In this document: positions 7,912 through 16,412 of the stretch, piece after piece
How positions within the stretch are numbered: the stretch's first letter is position 1
How the letters are laid out: every line of letters begins with the position of its first letter
Assembly: GCA_900100325.1 (NCBI GenBank)
Contig: LT629697.1
Coordinates: 3,841,423 to 3,905,422, forward strand
DNA from: Frankineae bacterium MT45
GTDB taxonomy: Bacteria; Actinomycetota; Actinomycetes; Mycobacteriales; Jatrophihabitantaceae
DNA length: 64,000 nucleotides
Reading direction: 5' to 3'
Position numbers and translations under genes: made by a program
Notes under the pieces: model-generated
Told to the model about the DNA's origin: nothing
The model's database searches: none
What the model saw: only the letters and a program-made list of their open reading frames with translations

Positions 7912-10900
7912 ATGGCCCGCAAAACAAAGGATTTCACTGGCTCCGGTCGCCGTACGACGATTAGGCGACGTCTCCTCAGCTCCCTGGCGGTTACCGCACT
8001 CATCGGCACGATGTGTGTCTTCGCGACGCCTCCGTCCGGTGCGACACCAGGTACACCGGGCGTTCCGCAGAGCGCCACAGACGTCTTCAAGGAGACGTTC
8101 GAGAACCAGAACGCGACCGCCACTGGCATCAAACTGGGCAGCTATACCGGTGGCGCGGCGGCGAATACCTCGACTTATGTGGCCAGTCCGAAGTGGCTGC
8201 CGGCCGCTGGGCAGTGCAACGGTTGGGTTCTCAATGCGGGTACGCCGTTGAACAATGCGGTGAAGAATGCCGATGCCGGCTGCGACACCCAGGCCTGGAC
8301 GACGTTGCAGTCGATGGGCACGGCTATCGGCCTCTTCAAGGGACTCCCGCCGGCAACCGCCCGAACAAACCAGATCCTCTCCGAGTTCACCAACGGCAAC
8401 CCGGCCGTTCAGGTCGGCCCCGGAGTTGAATTCCAGACGGCCAAGCCGATCACCACCGGCATCGTGCCCGGGCACTTCTACCTGGCCAGCGCGGTCTATG
8501 CGGCGGCGAACTGCGCCTCGGAGAAGCCCTCGGCCGGACGTGGCGATCCGTCCCTGTCGTTCAACATCATCGACAACCAGACCGGCAGCGGCCCCGCTCC
8601 CGGAACCGGCGCCGGCACGATCGTCAACCTGGCCACCGGCCTGAATCCCTGTACCGACGCCAAGGCATCCGTCATCAACGCCGGCGCGTACACCTACCAC
8701 GTCGCCGCCCTGCAGTCGGCGGCTTTCCGGGCCTCGGCCAGCACCACCTCCCTGGGCCTGCAGCTCTACAACGCCAGCGGCGCCGCGCTCGGCAACGACA
8801 GCGGCTTCGATGATCCGTCGCTCATCGACGCAACCCCCCAGCTGGATAAGGTCTTCAGCCCGTCGACGGCAAAGGTCGGGCAGACCTCGACGCTGACCCT
8901 GACGATCACCAACACCGACGATCTGCAGGCGAAGAACGGGTGGACCTGGACCGACAACCTTCCGGCCGGGCTGACCATCTCAGGAACGGCGACGACCAAC
9001 TGCCCCGCCGGTGCGCTCACGCAGACCGCGTCAACGGTGACGGCCACCGGTAACCTCTCGGCCGGCCTACCCTCCTGCACGGTCAGTGTCCCGGTAACCT
9101 CGGCGACCCCCGGCTCCTTCACCAATGACGCCACCAACATCACCGCATCATCCGGTGTCCTGCCGCCGGGTTCGACCACGGTCGTCTTCACCGACGCCGA
9201 TACCCCCAGCATTTCATTGGTGAAGACCAGCGACGTGATCGGTCCCGCGCAGTACGCCCTGGGCCGCCTGGTCACCTACTCCTACAAGGTGACGAACACC
9301 GGCAACGTCCCACTGAGCAACGTCATCGTCACTGAGGACGCCTTCAGTGGCAGTGGCACGCCCTCGCCCATCGCCTGCCCGGCCACCGCTCTCGCCCCGG
9401 GGGCGAACACCACCTGCACGTCCACGTACACCATCACCCAGCCCGACGTCGACGCCGGCAAGGTGACCAATGCGGCGACCGCGACCGGCACCCCGCCGAC
9501 CGGTCCGAATGTCAGTGACAGCTCCGACACCACCATCTCCGCCACCCCGGCCCCCAACCTGGAGTTGCTGAAGACGGTGAGCGCCACCGCGCTCGGTTCG
9601 CCGCCGAAGGCGGGCGACCTGCTGACCTACAGTTTCGCCGCAACGAACAATGGAAACGTCACCCTCACCGCGGTCGCCATCACCGACCAGCTCGCGGGAA
9701 TCTCGGCCCTCACGTACACCTGGCCCGGAGTGGCCGGGACGCTGCTACCCGAGCAGACGGTGACCGCGACCGCGACCTACCCGATCACCCAAGCCGACAT
9801 CGAAGCCGGAAGCGTCACCAATCAAGCGATCGCCAATGGCACCGCTCCCGGTGCCGTCCCCGTCCAATCCGATCCGGCGACGACTGAGGTGCCGCTCACC
9901 GCCGCCCCGGCCCTCACTCTGACGAAGGCGGTCGACGCATCGGCACTGAGCACCCCAACCGCGGTCGGCGACGTTCTCACTTACACGTTTACCGTGAAAA
10001 ATACGGGTAATCTGGCGCTGACCGGCGTCGCCGTCACCGATCAGCTGGCCGGGCTCTCGGCCCTCACCTACACCTGGCCAGGGGCCGCCGGGGCGCTCGC
10101 TCCCGGGCAGAGCGCCACCGCCACCGCTACCTACGCCGTCACCCAGGACGACATCGACGCCGGCCACGTCCCGAACGCGGCAATCGCCCACGGCACCACC
10201 AACGGCGGGGCCGACACCCCCTCGAATGAGGCCACGACCGACACCCCGCTCACGACGGCGCCTGGCATCAGCCTGGTCAAGACGGCCGACGACTCGGCGC
10301 TGAGCGACCCGACCGTGGTCAGTGACACGATCACCTATTACTTCACGGCCACCAACACCGGCACCGTCACGCTCTCGAATGTCTCGATCGCCGATCAGCT
10401 GGCCGGGCTCGGCCCGATCACCTACTCCTGGAGCGGAGTCGTCGGGGTCCTCGCCCCGCAGCAGACCGTCACCGCGAGCGCGACCTACAGCGTCACCCAG
10501 GGCGACATCGACGCCGGGCACGTGGCGAACTCCGCCACTGCGACCGGCACGCCGCCGGGCAACCCGCCGACCACCTCGCCACCGACCGGTACCGACACGC
10601 CCCTGACCACCGGCCCGCAGCTGACCCTGGTGAAGTCGGCCAGCCCCTCGGATGAGGCCAGCTACACCCTGGGGCAGGCGATCACGTACTCCTTCGTCGT
10701 CACCAATTCGGGGACCGTCACGCTGTCGAACATCTCGATCGCCGAAGGCGCCTTCACCGGCTCGGGAACGATGACGGCGGCGACCTGTCCGCCCGGGCCA
10801 CTCGCCCCGAACGGACAGCTGACCTGCACGGCGACGTACACCCTGACCCAGGCCGACATCAACGCCGGAGAAGTGCGGAACGATGCCACCGCCCACGGAA

Positions 10901-11565
10901 GCACACCGGCCGGCGTGGACGTCCCCTCCAACGTCTCCGAGGCGGTGATCCCAGCGTCGCAGAGCCCGGCCGCTGCCCTGCTGAAGACCGCATCGCCCAC
11001 GCTCGTCGACACCGTCGGCCAGATCGTCAGCTATTCATTCAGGATCACCAACATCGGCAACGTCGCGCTCAACAATGTGACGGTCATCGAGAACGCCTTC
11101 TCGGGGACGGGCACGCCGCCCGACGTCACCTGTCCGCCCGAAGCGACGACGATGCTGCCGGGCGCGGTCGTCACCTGCACCGCCTCCTACTCCGCCACCA
11201 GCGCCGACATCGCCGCCGGGACGATCACCAACACGGCCACCGTGGTGGCCACCCCGCCGGGCACGACCGACCCCGTCACGACGACGCCGTCTACCGCCCA
11301 GGTCCCGACCCTCGTCCCGACTCCCACACCCACGCCCGCGCCGCCGAAGCCCACCCCGACGCCCGCGAAACCAACCCCGGCCGCGACGCCCGCACCGGAC
11401 ACCACGCTGGCCGAGACCGGTGGTGGCAGCGGCGAGGGAGCTCTGGCGCTGACCGGGGCCACACCCGGCCCGCTGCTCCTCGACGCGGCGGCGCTGATCC
11501 TGGCCGGCGGGTTGACGCTGCTGATCGCACACCGCCGCCGGCAGTCGCGGATCAACCGAGGCTGA
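7912..11565 (+). CDS. Secreted seven-repeat DUF11 surface protein with tandem LAXTG sorting motifs
   Basis: A basic N terminus and hydrophobic segment (residues about 17-40) form a signal peptide. Residues about 48-305 are an N-terminal domain I cannot name. Seven copies of the roughly 118-residue DUF11 repeat follow, then a Pro/Thr/Lys linker ('PTPTPAPPKPTPTPAK'). The end carries LAETG (1166-1170), LALTG (1178-1182), a transmembrane stretch (about 1188-1206) and the tail RRRQ. LAXTG is the motif cut by class E sortases of actinomycetes; LALTG has the usual spacing to the membrane segment. ATG 7912 follows GAGGG by four bases; a TTG at 7900 is the alternative. It converges closely on the next gene. 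Confidence 0.85.
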   Translation: MARKTKDFTGSGRRTTIRRRLLSSLAVTALIGTMCVFATPPSGATPGTPGVPQSATDVFKETFENQNATATGIKLGSYTGGAAANTSTYVASPKWLPAAGQCNGWVLNAGTPLNNAVKNADAGCDTQAWTTLQSMGTAIGLFKGLPPATARTNQILSEFTNGNPAVQVGPGVEFQTAKPITTGIVPGHFYLASAVYAAANCASEKPSAGRGDPSLSFNIIDNQTGSGPAPGTGAGTIVNLATGLNPCTDAKASVINAGAYTYHVAALQSAAFRASASTTSLGLQLYNASGAALGNDSGFDDPSLIDATPQLDKVFSPSTAKVGQTSTLTLTITNTDDLQAKNGWTWTDNLPAGLTISGTATTNCPAGALTQTASTVTATGNLSAGLPSCTVSVPVTSATPGSFTNDATNITASSGVLPPGSTTVVFTDADTPSISLVKTSDVIGPAQYALGRLVTYSYKVTNTGNVPLSNVIVTEDAFSGSGTPSPIACPATALAPGANTTCTSTYTITQPDVDAGKVTNAATATGTPPTGPNVSDSSDTTISATPAPNLELLKTVSATALGSPPKAGDLLTYSFAATNNGNVTLTAVAITDQLAGISALTYTWPGVAGTLLPEQTVTATATYPITQADIEAGSVTNQAIANGTAPGAVPVQSDPATTEVPLTAAPALTLTKAVDASALSTPTAVGDVLTYTFTVKNTGNLALTGVAVTDQLAGLSALTYTWPGAAGALAPGQSATATATYAVTQDDIDAGHVPNAAIAHGTTNGGADTPSNEATTDTPLTTAPGISLVKTADDSALSDPTVVSDTITYYFTATNTGTVTLSNVSIADQLAGLGPITYSWSGVVGVLAPQQTVTASATYSVTQGDIDAGHVANSATATGTPPGNPPTTSPPTGTDTPLTTGPQLTLVKSASPSDEASYTLGQAITYSFVVTNSGTVTLSNISIAEGAFTGSGTMTAATCPPGPLAPNGQLTCTATYTLTQADINAGEVRNDATAHGSTPAGVDVPSNVSEAVIPASQSPAAALLKTASPTLVDTVGQIVSYSFRITNIGNVALNNVTVIENAFSGTGTPPDVTCPPEATTMLPGAVVTCTASYSATSADIAAGTITNTATVVATPPGTTDPVTTTPSTAQVPTLVPTPTPTPAPPKPTPTPAKPTPAATPAPDTTLAETGGGSGEGALALTGATPGPLLLDAAALILAGGLTLLIAHRRRQSRINRG
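8830..11310 (+). repeat. Seven tandem DUF11 repeats, about 354 bases each
   Basis: Repeats start near 8830, 9204, 9550, 9904, 10261, 10615 and 10969. Each encodes a segment opening like 'ISLVKT', followed by 'TYSF..TNTGNV' and closing near 'DIDAGxVxNxAxAxG'. Repeats 3-5 share 'ITDQLAG' and 'TYTWPG' and are the most alike, suggesting recent internal duplication. Repeats 2, 6 and 7 share the Cys-containing form ('FSGSGTP', 'CP'). Confidence 0.85.
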
Positions 11566-11580
11566 GACCCACCGGCAGAC

Positions 11581-12045
11581 TTATTGCGACACCGGCTGCG
11601 CGGTCCGGGTCGGCTGGGCCAGGGAACTCCGCGCCCGGCGGTCGTAGATGACGAAGAGCGTGGCCGATGCGATCGCTGCCGCCGCCTCGGCGATCGCGCT
11701 GACCCACTTGCCGGTCGGCAGCCAGTACGGGTCGTACATGTTGGGTACCGGCCCGAACGCGCCGACGTCGACGTACCGGTAGACGATCACCGCGGCCGTC
11801 CCCGCGGCGGCCACCAGGGTGGCGAATCCGGCGGTGTAGCGGCGCGGACGGATGAGCAGGCCGACTACGGCGAGGATGGCCGCCGCCGCCTCGACCCGGA
11901 AGAGATCAGCCTGGCTGAGCGAGCTCGTCTTCACGTGCGCGAAAGCTGAGGCGAGATCCAGATGGACGTACGCGTCGATGGCCAACCCGACCACCGCCAC
12001 GCCAATCAGGATCACTTCGATCATGGGCTTGCGTTGGACACTCAC
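11581..12045 (-). CDS. Small membrane protein, four predicted helices, 154 aa
   Basis: Hydrophobic stretches begin at 'IEVILIGVAVVGLAIDAYVHL', 'AAAAILAVVGLLI', 'FATLVAAAGTAAVIV' and 'AEAAAAIASATLFVI', with a conserved-looking polar loop 'NMYDPYWLPTGKW' between helices 3 and 4. The pattern (four helices, His in the first helix, Tyr/Trp-rich loop) matches a group of uncharacterised actinobacterial membrane proteins. GTG 12045 is chosen because GGAGG lies ten bases upstream; a longer GTG start at 12078 lies ahead of that site. Function unknown. It converges on the DUF11 gene with 15 bases between stops. Confidence 0.7.
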   Translation of the reverse strand: MSVQRKPMIEVILIGVAVVGLAIDAYVHLDLASAFAHVKTSSLSQADLFRVEAAAAILAVVGLLIRPRRYTAGFATLVAAAGTAAVIVYRYVDVGAFGPVPNMYDPYWLPTGKWVSAIAEAAAAIASATLFVIYDRRARSSLAQPTRTAQPVSQ

Positions 12046-12271
12046 CGAACCAACACCTCCGATCGGACTCGTCGTCACATCGGGGCGTGCCCCGCCACCG
12101 ACGCGGAGTCCTACCCCTGTAAACGGAGAAGTGCCCCCATTCGTTCATCGATTGAGCGTTGTGTCGCAGGTTCCTCTCGGGTAACTTCTTGCGTGCAGCA
12201 CTGCACGCAAAGCCGCGGAGAGGGCACCGAGCTGACTCCGATGCAGGTGCCTGAGCGGTGGGGATTCAGTC

Positions 12272-13798
12272 ATGAAGCAACTGAGTTGGCGGCCGAGACG
12301 TCGTCGAACCGTCGCGGTGGTCGCGACGCTGGCCCTCGTGGCCGGCGCAGTGTCGGCGGCGCTTGCGCAGACCGGAGCGTCGGCTGACACCGGCGGTCAG
12401 ACGATCGACCTCACCTACACGGCGGGGCCACCGGCCACCGGTGGGACCGCGCCGACCTACTTCACATTCACGGCTACCTGGGGAATCACCTACGACGACG
12501 CCACTGTCGAGTTCATCAACCCAGACACCGGCGACGTCAAGTGCGCGCCGCAGAGTGTCCCGGCGAATGCGACGAGCGGCAGCGCCACCTGCGATCTTCC
12601 GACACCCAATGTGGACCCCGTCCAGGCGATCCTGACGAGCACCAAGGACGGTGTCACCTACACCGCGACTTCAGCACGAGTGGTCGTTCCCGGTTTCGGC
12701 CCGACTCCTTCGCCAATCGTGACCCCAGCGCCTACTCCGGCACCCACCTTGGCTCCGGGCCAGACTCCGAGTCCCGCGCCGACTCCGCCGCCGACGCCCG
12801 GTCCAGACAGCTTCTTCATCCAGCTCAGCGAGGACCACTCCTCGATAAATGCGGGCGATCAGGTGAGTTACACGGCGTTGACCGGTGTATCGGCGCAGAA
12901 CACGGTCGTCAGGTTCGTCAGCGTCGAGACCGGGAGCGACCTCTGCGTCGACGACAGCGTGACCGAAGCAAGCGCGACCGAGGAGACGTGCTCGGTGTCG
13001 TACCCGTCGCCCGGTGCGTATCACGTCCGGGCCGATTTCGAGACGCTCTACGGCTCACAGCTGTACCAGCGGAGCTCCAACACCGTTGAGGTCGATGTGC
13101 TTCCGGGCCCATCAACCAGCCCGTCAACCAGCCCGTCCCCAAGCCCGGTGGGCGGCACCCCGACACCCGGCCCGACCAGCACACCAGTACCGACGACTAC
13201 GCCGACGCCGAGCGGAACTCCGGTTCCGACGGGCACTCCGTTGCCGACGACCAGGCCGACCCCGCTCCCCACGGCCAGGCCGACTCCCGTCGCTGACCCG
13301 ATCGTTCACCTCACGTACGCCGTCTCCGGCACTGTGACCGACCCTCAGTTCAATGCCACCGGAGCGGTCGGGCCGGGATCGCTGGTGGCTGACCTGCACC
13401 AGGCGTCCGGCAACTTCGCCGGTTCCGTCACGCTGCCCGACACGACGATCAGAGGCACGGTCTTCGGCTTCATTCCGCTGACGTTCGTGATTGGCGTGGC
13501 GCCGTCCGCCCCCTTTACCGGCGTGACCGCACCCGGGCTCACCAGCGGCGACGTCACCGCGGGCCTGCAGGTGAAGTCCGTCGGCCTGCTCGGACTGGCG
13601 CTGCCGGCCAGTACCTGCAAGACGGCGGCGCCGGCCAGCCTGCATCTAGCCGGAGCCCTCACGACTTCGGGCGGCACGCTGTCGTCGGTCTTCGCGATCG
13701 GCAAGTTCACCGGCTGCGGAGCCCTGAGCGGGCTGGTTGAGTCGCTGATCACCGGATCAAACAACACGATCCGTCTGACGCTGACTCAGAAGCACTAG
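12272..13798 (+). CDS. Secreted Pro/Thr-rich surface protein, 508 aa
   Basis: A typical signal peptide (Arg-rich start, hydrophobic core, cleavage near 'GASAD' at residues 36-40) opens the protein. Two extracellular beta-rich segments (about 40-140 and 178-270) are separated by Pro/Thr/Ser linkers (about 142-176 and 272-345, for example 'PTPLPTARPTP'). A C-terminal domain of about 160 residues follows. There is no sorting motif and no C-terminal membrane helix, so it is probably released or held non-covalently. GGTGGGGA stands seven bases before ATG 12272. No family is recognised; the linkers match those of the neighbouring LANTG protein, which suggests a shared surface role. Confidence 0.75.
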   Translation: MKQLSWRPRRRRTVAVVATLALVAGAVSAALAQTGASADTGGQTIDLTYTAGPPATGGTAPTYFTFTATWGITYDDATVEFINPDTGDVKCAPQSVPANATSGSATCDLPTPNVDPVQAILTSTKDGVTYTATSARVVVPGFGPTPSPIVTPAPTPAPTLAPGQTPSPAPTPPPTPGPDSFFIQLSEDHSSINAGDQVSYTALTGVSAQNTVVRFVSVETGSDLCVDDSVTEASATEETCSVSYPSPGAYHVRADFETLYGSQLYQRSSNTVEVDVLPGPSTSPSTSPSPSPVGGTPTPGPTSTPVPTTTPTPSGTPVPTGTPLPTTRPTPLPTARPTPVADPIVHLTYAVSGTVTDPQFNATGAVGPGSLVADLHQASGNFAGSVTLPDTTIRGTVFGFIPLTFVIGVAPSAPFTGVTAPGLTSGDVTAGLQVKSVGLLGLALPASTCKTAAPASLHLAGALTTSGGTLSSVFAIGKFTGCGALSGLVESLITGSNNTIRLTLTQKH

Positions 13799-13806
13799 TC
13801 CCGCAG

Positions 13807-13828
13807 GCGGGCGATGACCTCCGCCCGC
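13807..13828. terminator. Hairpin between convergent genes
   Basis: GCGGGCG-8 bases-CGCCCGC sits between the secreted protein stop and the pstB stop and touches the pstB TAG codon. It could end transcripts from both sides. The stem is only seven base pairs, with no T-tract. Confidence 0.45.
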
Positions 13829-14769
13829 TAGCCGAAGTGGCCGTTCACGTAGGCGGCGGTGCGCGGGTCGGTCGGGGAGTCGAAGACCTCTGACGTTCGA
13901 CCGTGCTCGACGATCACGCCCGGTGTGGCGTGCTCGGCGAGGAAGAAGGCACACTGATCAGAGACTCGCGCTGCTTGCTGCATGTTGTGAGTCACGATCA
14001 CGATGGTCACGCTGGCGGCCAGTTCGGTGATCGTCTGCTCGATGACCCGGGTCGAGGTCGGATCCAGCGCAGAACACGGCTCATCCATCAGCAGCACCCG
14101 CGGCCGGACGGCGAGCGAGCGGGCGATGCAGAGCCGCTGCTGCTGGCCTCCGGAGAGAGCGCCTCCGGGCTGACCCAGCCGGTCGCGGACCTCGCGCCAG
14201 AGCCCGGCCCGGGTCAGCGACTCCTCGACCAGAGCGTCCTTCTCCGACCGGCTCACCTTGGTGCCGGTGAGTTTGAGGCCGGCTACGGCGTTGTCGTAGA
14301 TGCTCATGGCCGGAAAGGGGTTCGGCTTCTGGAAGACCATGCCGATCAGCTTGCGGGCCTCGGTCAGACGTCGCTGCGGGGAGTAGATGTCCTCGCCGTC
14401 GAAGAGCACCTCACCGGCCAGCCCGGCGCTCGGCACGAGCTCATGCATTCGGTTGAGAATGCGCAGGAAAGTCGACTTGCCACAGCCGGATGGGCCGATC
14501 AATGCGGTGACCTGCCCGGCCGGCATCAGCAGGCTGACCCGGTCCAGCACCTTGCGCTCACCGAACCACGCCGAAATCTCACGGGCGTCAATCGTCCCCG
14601 GCGGCCGTCCGGCCAGCACCCCGGCTCGCTGCCCCGCTCGCTCCCCCGCCGGAACGGCCGCGATCGGCGCCGTCTCCCAGGAACTCCCGTTGCCCGCTTG
14701 GGCATCGAAGCTGGGTACCGGCTGGCCACCGGTCTCGATTGCTGCGCTCACTATTGCGTCCCTCATCAT
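13828..14769 (-). CDS. pstB: Phosphate ABC transporter ATP-binding protein PstB
   Basis: ATPase of the high-affinity phosphate importer, binding the cytoplasmic face of PstC/PstA. Walker A 'GPSGCGKST', Q-loop 'GMVFQKPNPFP', signature 'LSGGQQQRL', Walker B 'VLLMDEP' and H-loop 'VTHNMQQA' are all intact. 'ILNRM' and 'VFQKPNPFPAMSIYDN' are PstB-specific. The start is placed at ATG 14769 (a second ATG follows directly): a longer frame to 14838 would begin inside a terminator hairpin. Even so the ABC core starts only about 60 residues in, a longer N terminus than usual. It is separated from pstSCA by about 11 kb of surface-protein genes, all on the same strand. Confidence 0.93.
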   Translation of the reverse strand: MMRDAIVSAAIETGGQPVPSFDAQAGNGSSWETAPIAAVPAGERAGQRAGVLAGRPPGTIDAREISAWFGERKVLDRVSLLMPAGQVTALIGPSGCGKSTFLRILNRMHELVPSAGLAGEVLFDGEDIYSPQRRLTEARKLIGMVFQKPNPFPAMSIYDNAVAGLKLTGTKVSRSEKDALVEESLTRAGLWREVRDRLGQPGGALSGGQQQRLCIARSLAVRPRVLLMDEPCSALDPTSTRVIEQTITELAASVTIVIVTHNMQQAARVSDQCAFFLAEHATPGVIVEHGRTSEVFDSPTDPRTAAYVNGHFG

Positions 14770-14804
14770 TCGAAGCGACCCCGGAGAGGGGTCTACACCT
14801 GTCT

Positions 14805-14844
14805 GCAGGTGTGGCCCGGACGTAGCAGTCCGGGCCACACCTGC
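14805..14844 (-). terminator. Perfect 17-base-pair terminator hairpin
   Basis: GCAGGTGTGGCCCGGAC, a six-base loop, and the exact reverse complement lie between the LANTG protein stop (14883) and the pstB start (14769). It is the strongest hairpin noted in the window and has no U-tract, as is common in actinomycetes. It should separate pstB from the surface-protein operon, or allow regulated read-through. Confidence 0.8.
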
Positions 14845-14882
14845 TCATTCCTGGTTGGGCGGCGTTCGCCCACTAGCGGCAG

Positions 14883-16412
14883 TTACCGCTTGAACCAGCC
14901 GAACTTCCGGCGCCGAGCAGCAAACGTGATACCGAGCCCTCCGGCGATCAGGAGAACCCCGATGCCGATATCGCGCGCGGTGTCGACGCCGGTGTTGGCC
15001 AGCGAACCACTGTCGGAGGCGTTGACCGCAGTCGCGTCCACTGCCGAAGCGCTCACCGTGAAGGGCACGCTGACCACCGTGGCGCCGTCGGTGAAGACGA
15101 CGTGGTGTGCGCCTGACTCCAGGCTGGTCGGCACGACCAGCGCATAGGTCACCGTGCCGTTCGAGTCAGCCGTCACCGTTCCGAGCGCGATCGGGGTCGA
15201 GTGCAGCTCGATCGAGACCACGTCGCCGGCCGCGAATCCCCCGACCTGGAGGGTGACCGACTGACCGGGGGTCAGAGTCGGCGACGATCCGAGCGGGTTG
15301 CCGTTGGAGTCGACGAACGACTTGACGGACGGGCTGGGTGACGGGGTGGAGCTGGCCGCCGGAGTCGGGGCGGCGGTCGGCGCCGGCGTCGGCGCTGCGC
15401 TTGGCGTCGGAGCCGCGGTTGCGGTCGGCGTCGGTACCGGAGTCGGAGCCGGCGTCGGAACGGCCGTCGGCGTCGGAGCTGCGGTCGCGACCGGCGTCGG
15501 AACAGCGGTCGGCGTCGGTGCCGGAGTCGGAGCCGGGGTCGGCACGGCCGTGGCCACCGGAGTCGGAACAGCGGTCGGCGTCGGCACCGCGGTCGCAACC
15601 GGCGTCGGAACAGCGGTCGGCGTCGGAGCCGCAGTCGGAGCCGGCGTCGGAACCGCGGTAGCTACCGGAGTCGGAACTGCCGTCGGCGTCGGTACCGCAG
15701 TCGGAGCCGGCGTCGGAACTGCCGTCGGCGTCGGAGCTGCGGTCGGAGCCGGCGTCGGAACAGCGGTCGGCGTCGGTACCGCGGTCGGGGTGGGCGTAGG
15801 CACCGGGGTCGGAGTGGCAGCGGGCGGCGTCGGGTAGACAAGCGTCCACGTCGAGCCGGTCACCTTGATGTCGGCCACGTCGTAGCCGGCCGTAATGGTT
15901 GCTCGGGCCCGACCGGTGCGCAGGCGCAGCTCGTAGATGCCGCCGTAGCCGTCGGTCGTGCTGGTGTCGGTGTTGGGCGAGCCGGCGATGTAGCCGGCCA
16001 GGCTGGTGTCGTCCGTCGTGCCGGTGACGACGGGGAGCGTGGTGCTGATCGACGCCGGCGCACCGACGACGGGGTAGTTCGGGGAACCGCTCAGCGGCGA
16101 CCCACCGAAGGCACCCGGAGCAGTGCCGAGCTGCGGCGTGTACGCATAGAGCGTCGCAGTGGTGTCTCCGCTGCGGATGTCGTCCGAACCGACCACGTAC
16201 GCCGCGATCGGTGCGTCGTTGATGCTCCCGCTGACGATCTGGTTTCCAGATGCATCGAAGAAGGAGAGCGTCCCAACCTTGTTCGGATCGCTACCGCCAA
16301 CCTGCCAGGGCGGCGTGTCGGCCGATGCGCCGTGACTGCTCGCCAGCACCGCCGTCACCGAAATCGTGACCAGCGCAGTCCCCACCAGGGTGCCGATCTT
16401 TCGCTTATTCAT
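14883..16412 (-). CDS. LANTG-anchored surface protein with long Pro-Thr spacer
   Basis: The 509 residues comprise a signal peptide (1-31), a 150-residue domain shared with two neighbours (about 35-185), a Pro-Thr-Ala spacer (about 190-365), an Ig-like segment (about 370-465), LANTG (471-475), a transmembrane stretch (about 481-499) and the tail 'RRRKFGWFKR'. LAXTG proteins are linked to the wall by class E sortases. The shared domain shows 'FFDASGNQIVSGSIND' and 'ATLYAYTP'. AGGAGAGG precedes ATG 16412; the start overlaps the stop of the upstream gene by eight bases, so the two are translationally coupled. The spacer should lift the domain clear of the peptidoglycan. Confidence 0.85.
   Translation of the reverse strand: MNKRKIGTLVGTALVTISVTAVLASSHGASADTPPWQVGGSDPNKVGTLSFFDASGNQIVSGSINDAPIAAYVVGSDDIRSGDTTATLYAYTPQLGTAPGAFGGSPLSGSPNYPVVGAPASISTTLPVVTGTTDDTSLAGYIAGSPNTDTSTTDGYGGIYELRLRTGRARATITAGYDVADIKVTGSTWTLVYPTPPAATPTPVPTPTPTAVPTPTAVPTPAPTAAPTPTAVPTPAPTAVPTPTAVPTPVATAVPTPAPTAAPTPTAVPTPVATAVPTPTAVPTPVATAVPTPAPTPAPTPTAVPTPVATAAPTPTAVPTPAPTPVPTPTATAAPTPSAAPTPAPTAAPTPAASSTPSPSPSVKSFVDSNGNPLGSSPTLTPGQSVTLQVGGFAAGDVVSIELHSTPIALGTVTADSNGTVTYALVVPTSLESGAHHVVFTDGATVVSVPFTVSASAVDATAVNASDSGSLANTGVDTARDIGIGVLLIAGGLGITFAARRRKFGWFKR
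15345..15830 (-). repeat. Low-complexity Pro-Thr-Ala coding repeat
   Basis: About 160 codons built from 'PTPTAVPTP' and 'APTAAPTP' units with near-periodic 18 and 30 base spacing. It encodes the spacer of the LANTG protein. Such tracts change length by slippage. An open frame on the opposite strand (Gly/Val-rich) is a by-product. Confidence 0.85.

Noticed and set aside
8830-11310. CRISPR-like array
   Set aside because: The 354-base periodicity is protein-coding DUF11 repeats without short identical repeats and spacers.
15298-15837. A Gly/Val-rich repeat frame on the plus strand
   Set aside because: It is the complement of the Pro-Thr spacer of the LANTG protein and follows its periodicity; no start site fits.
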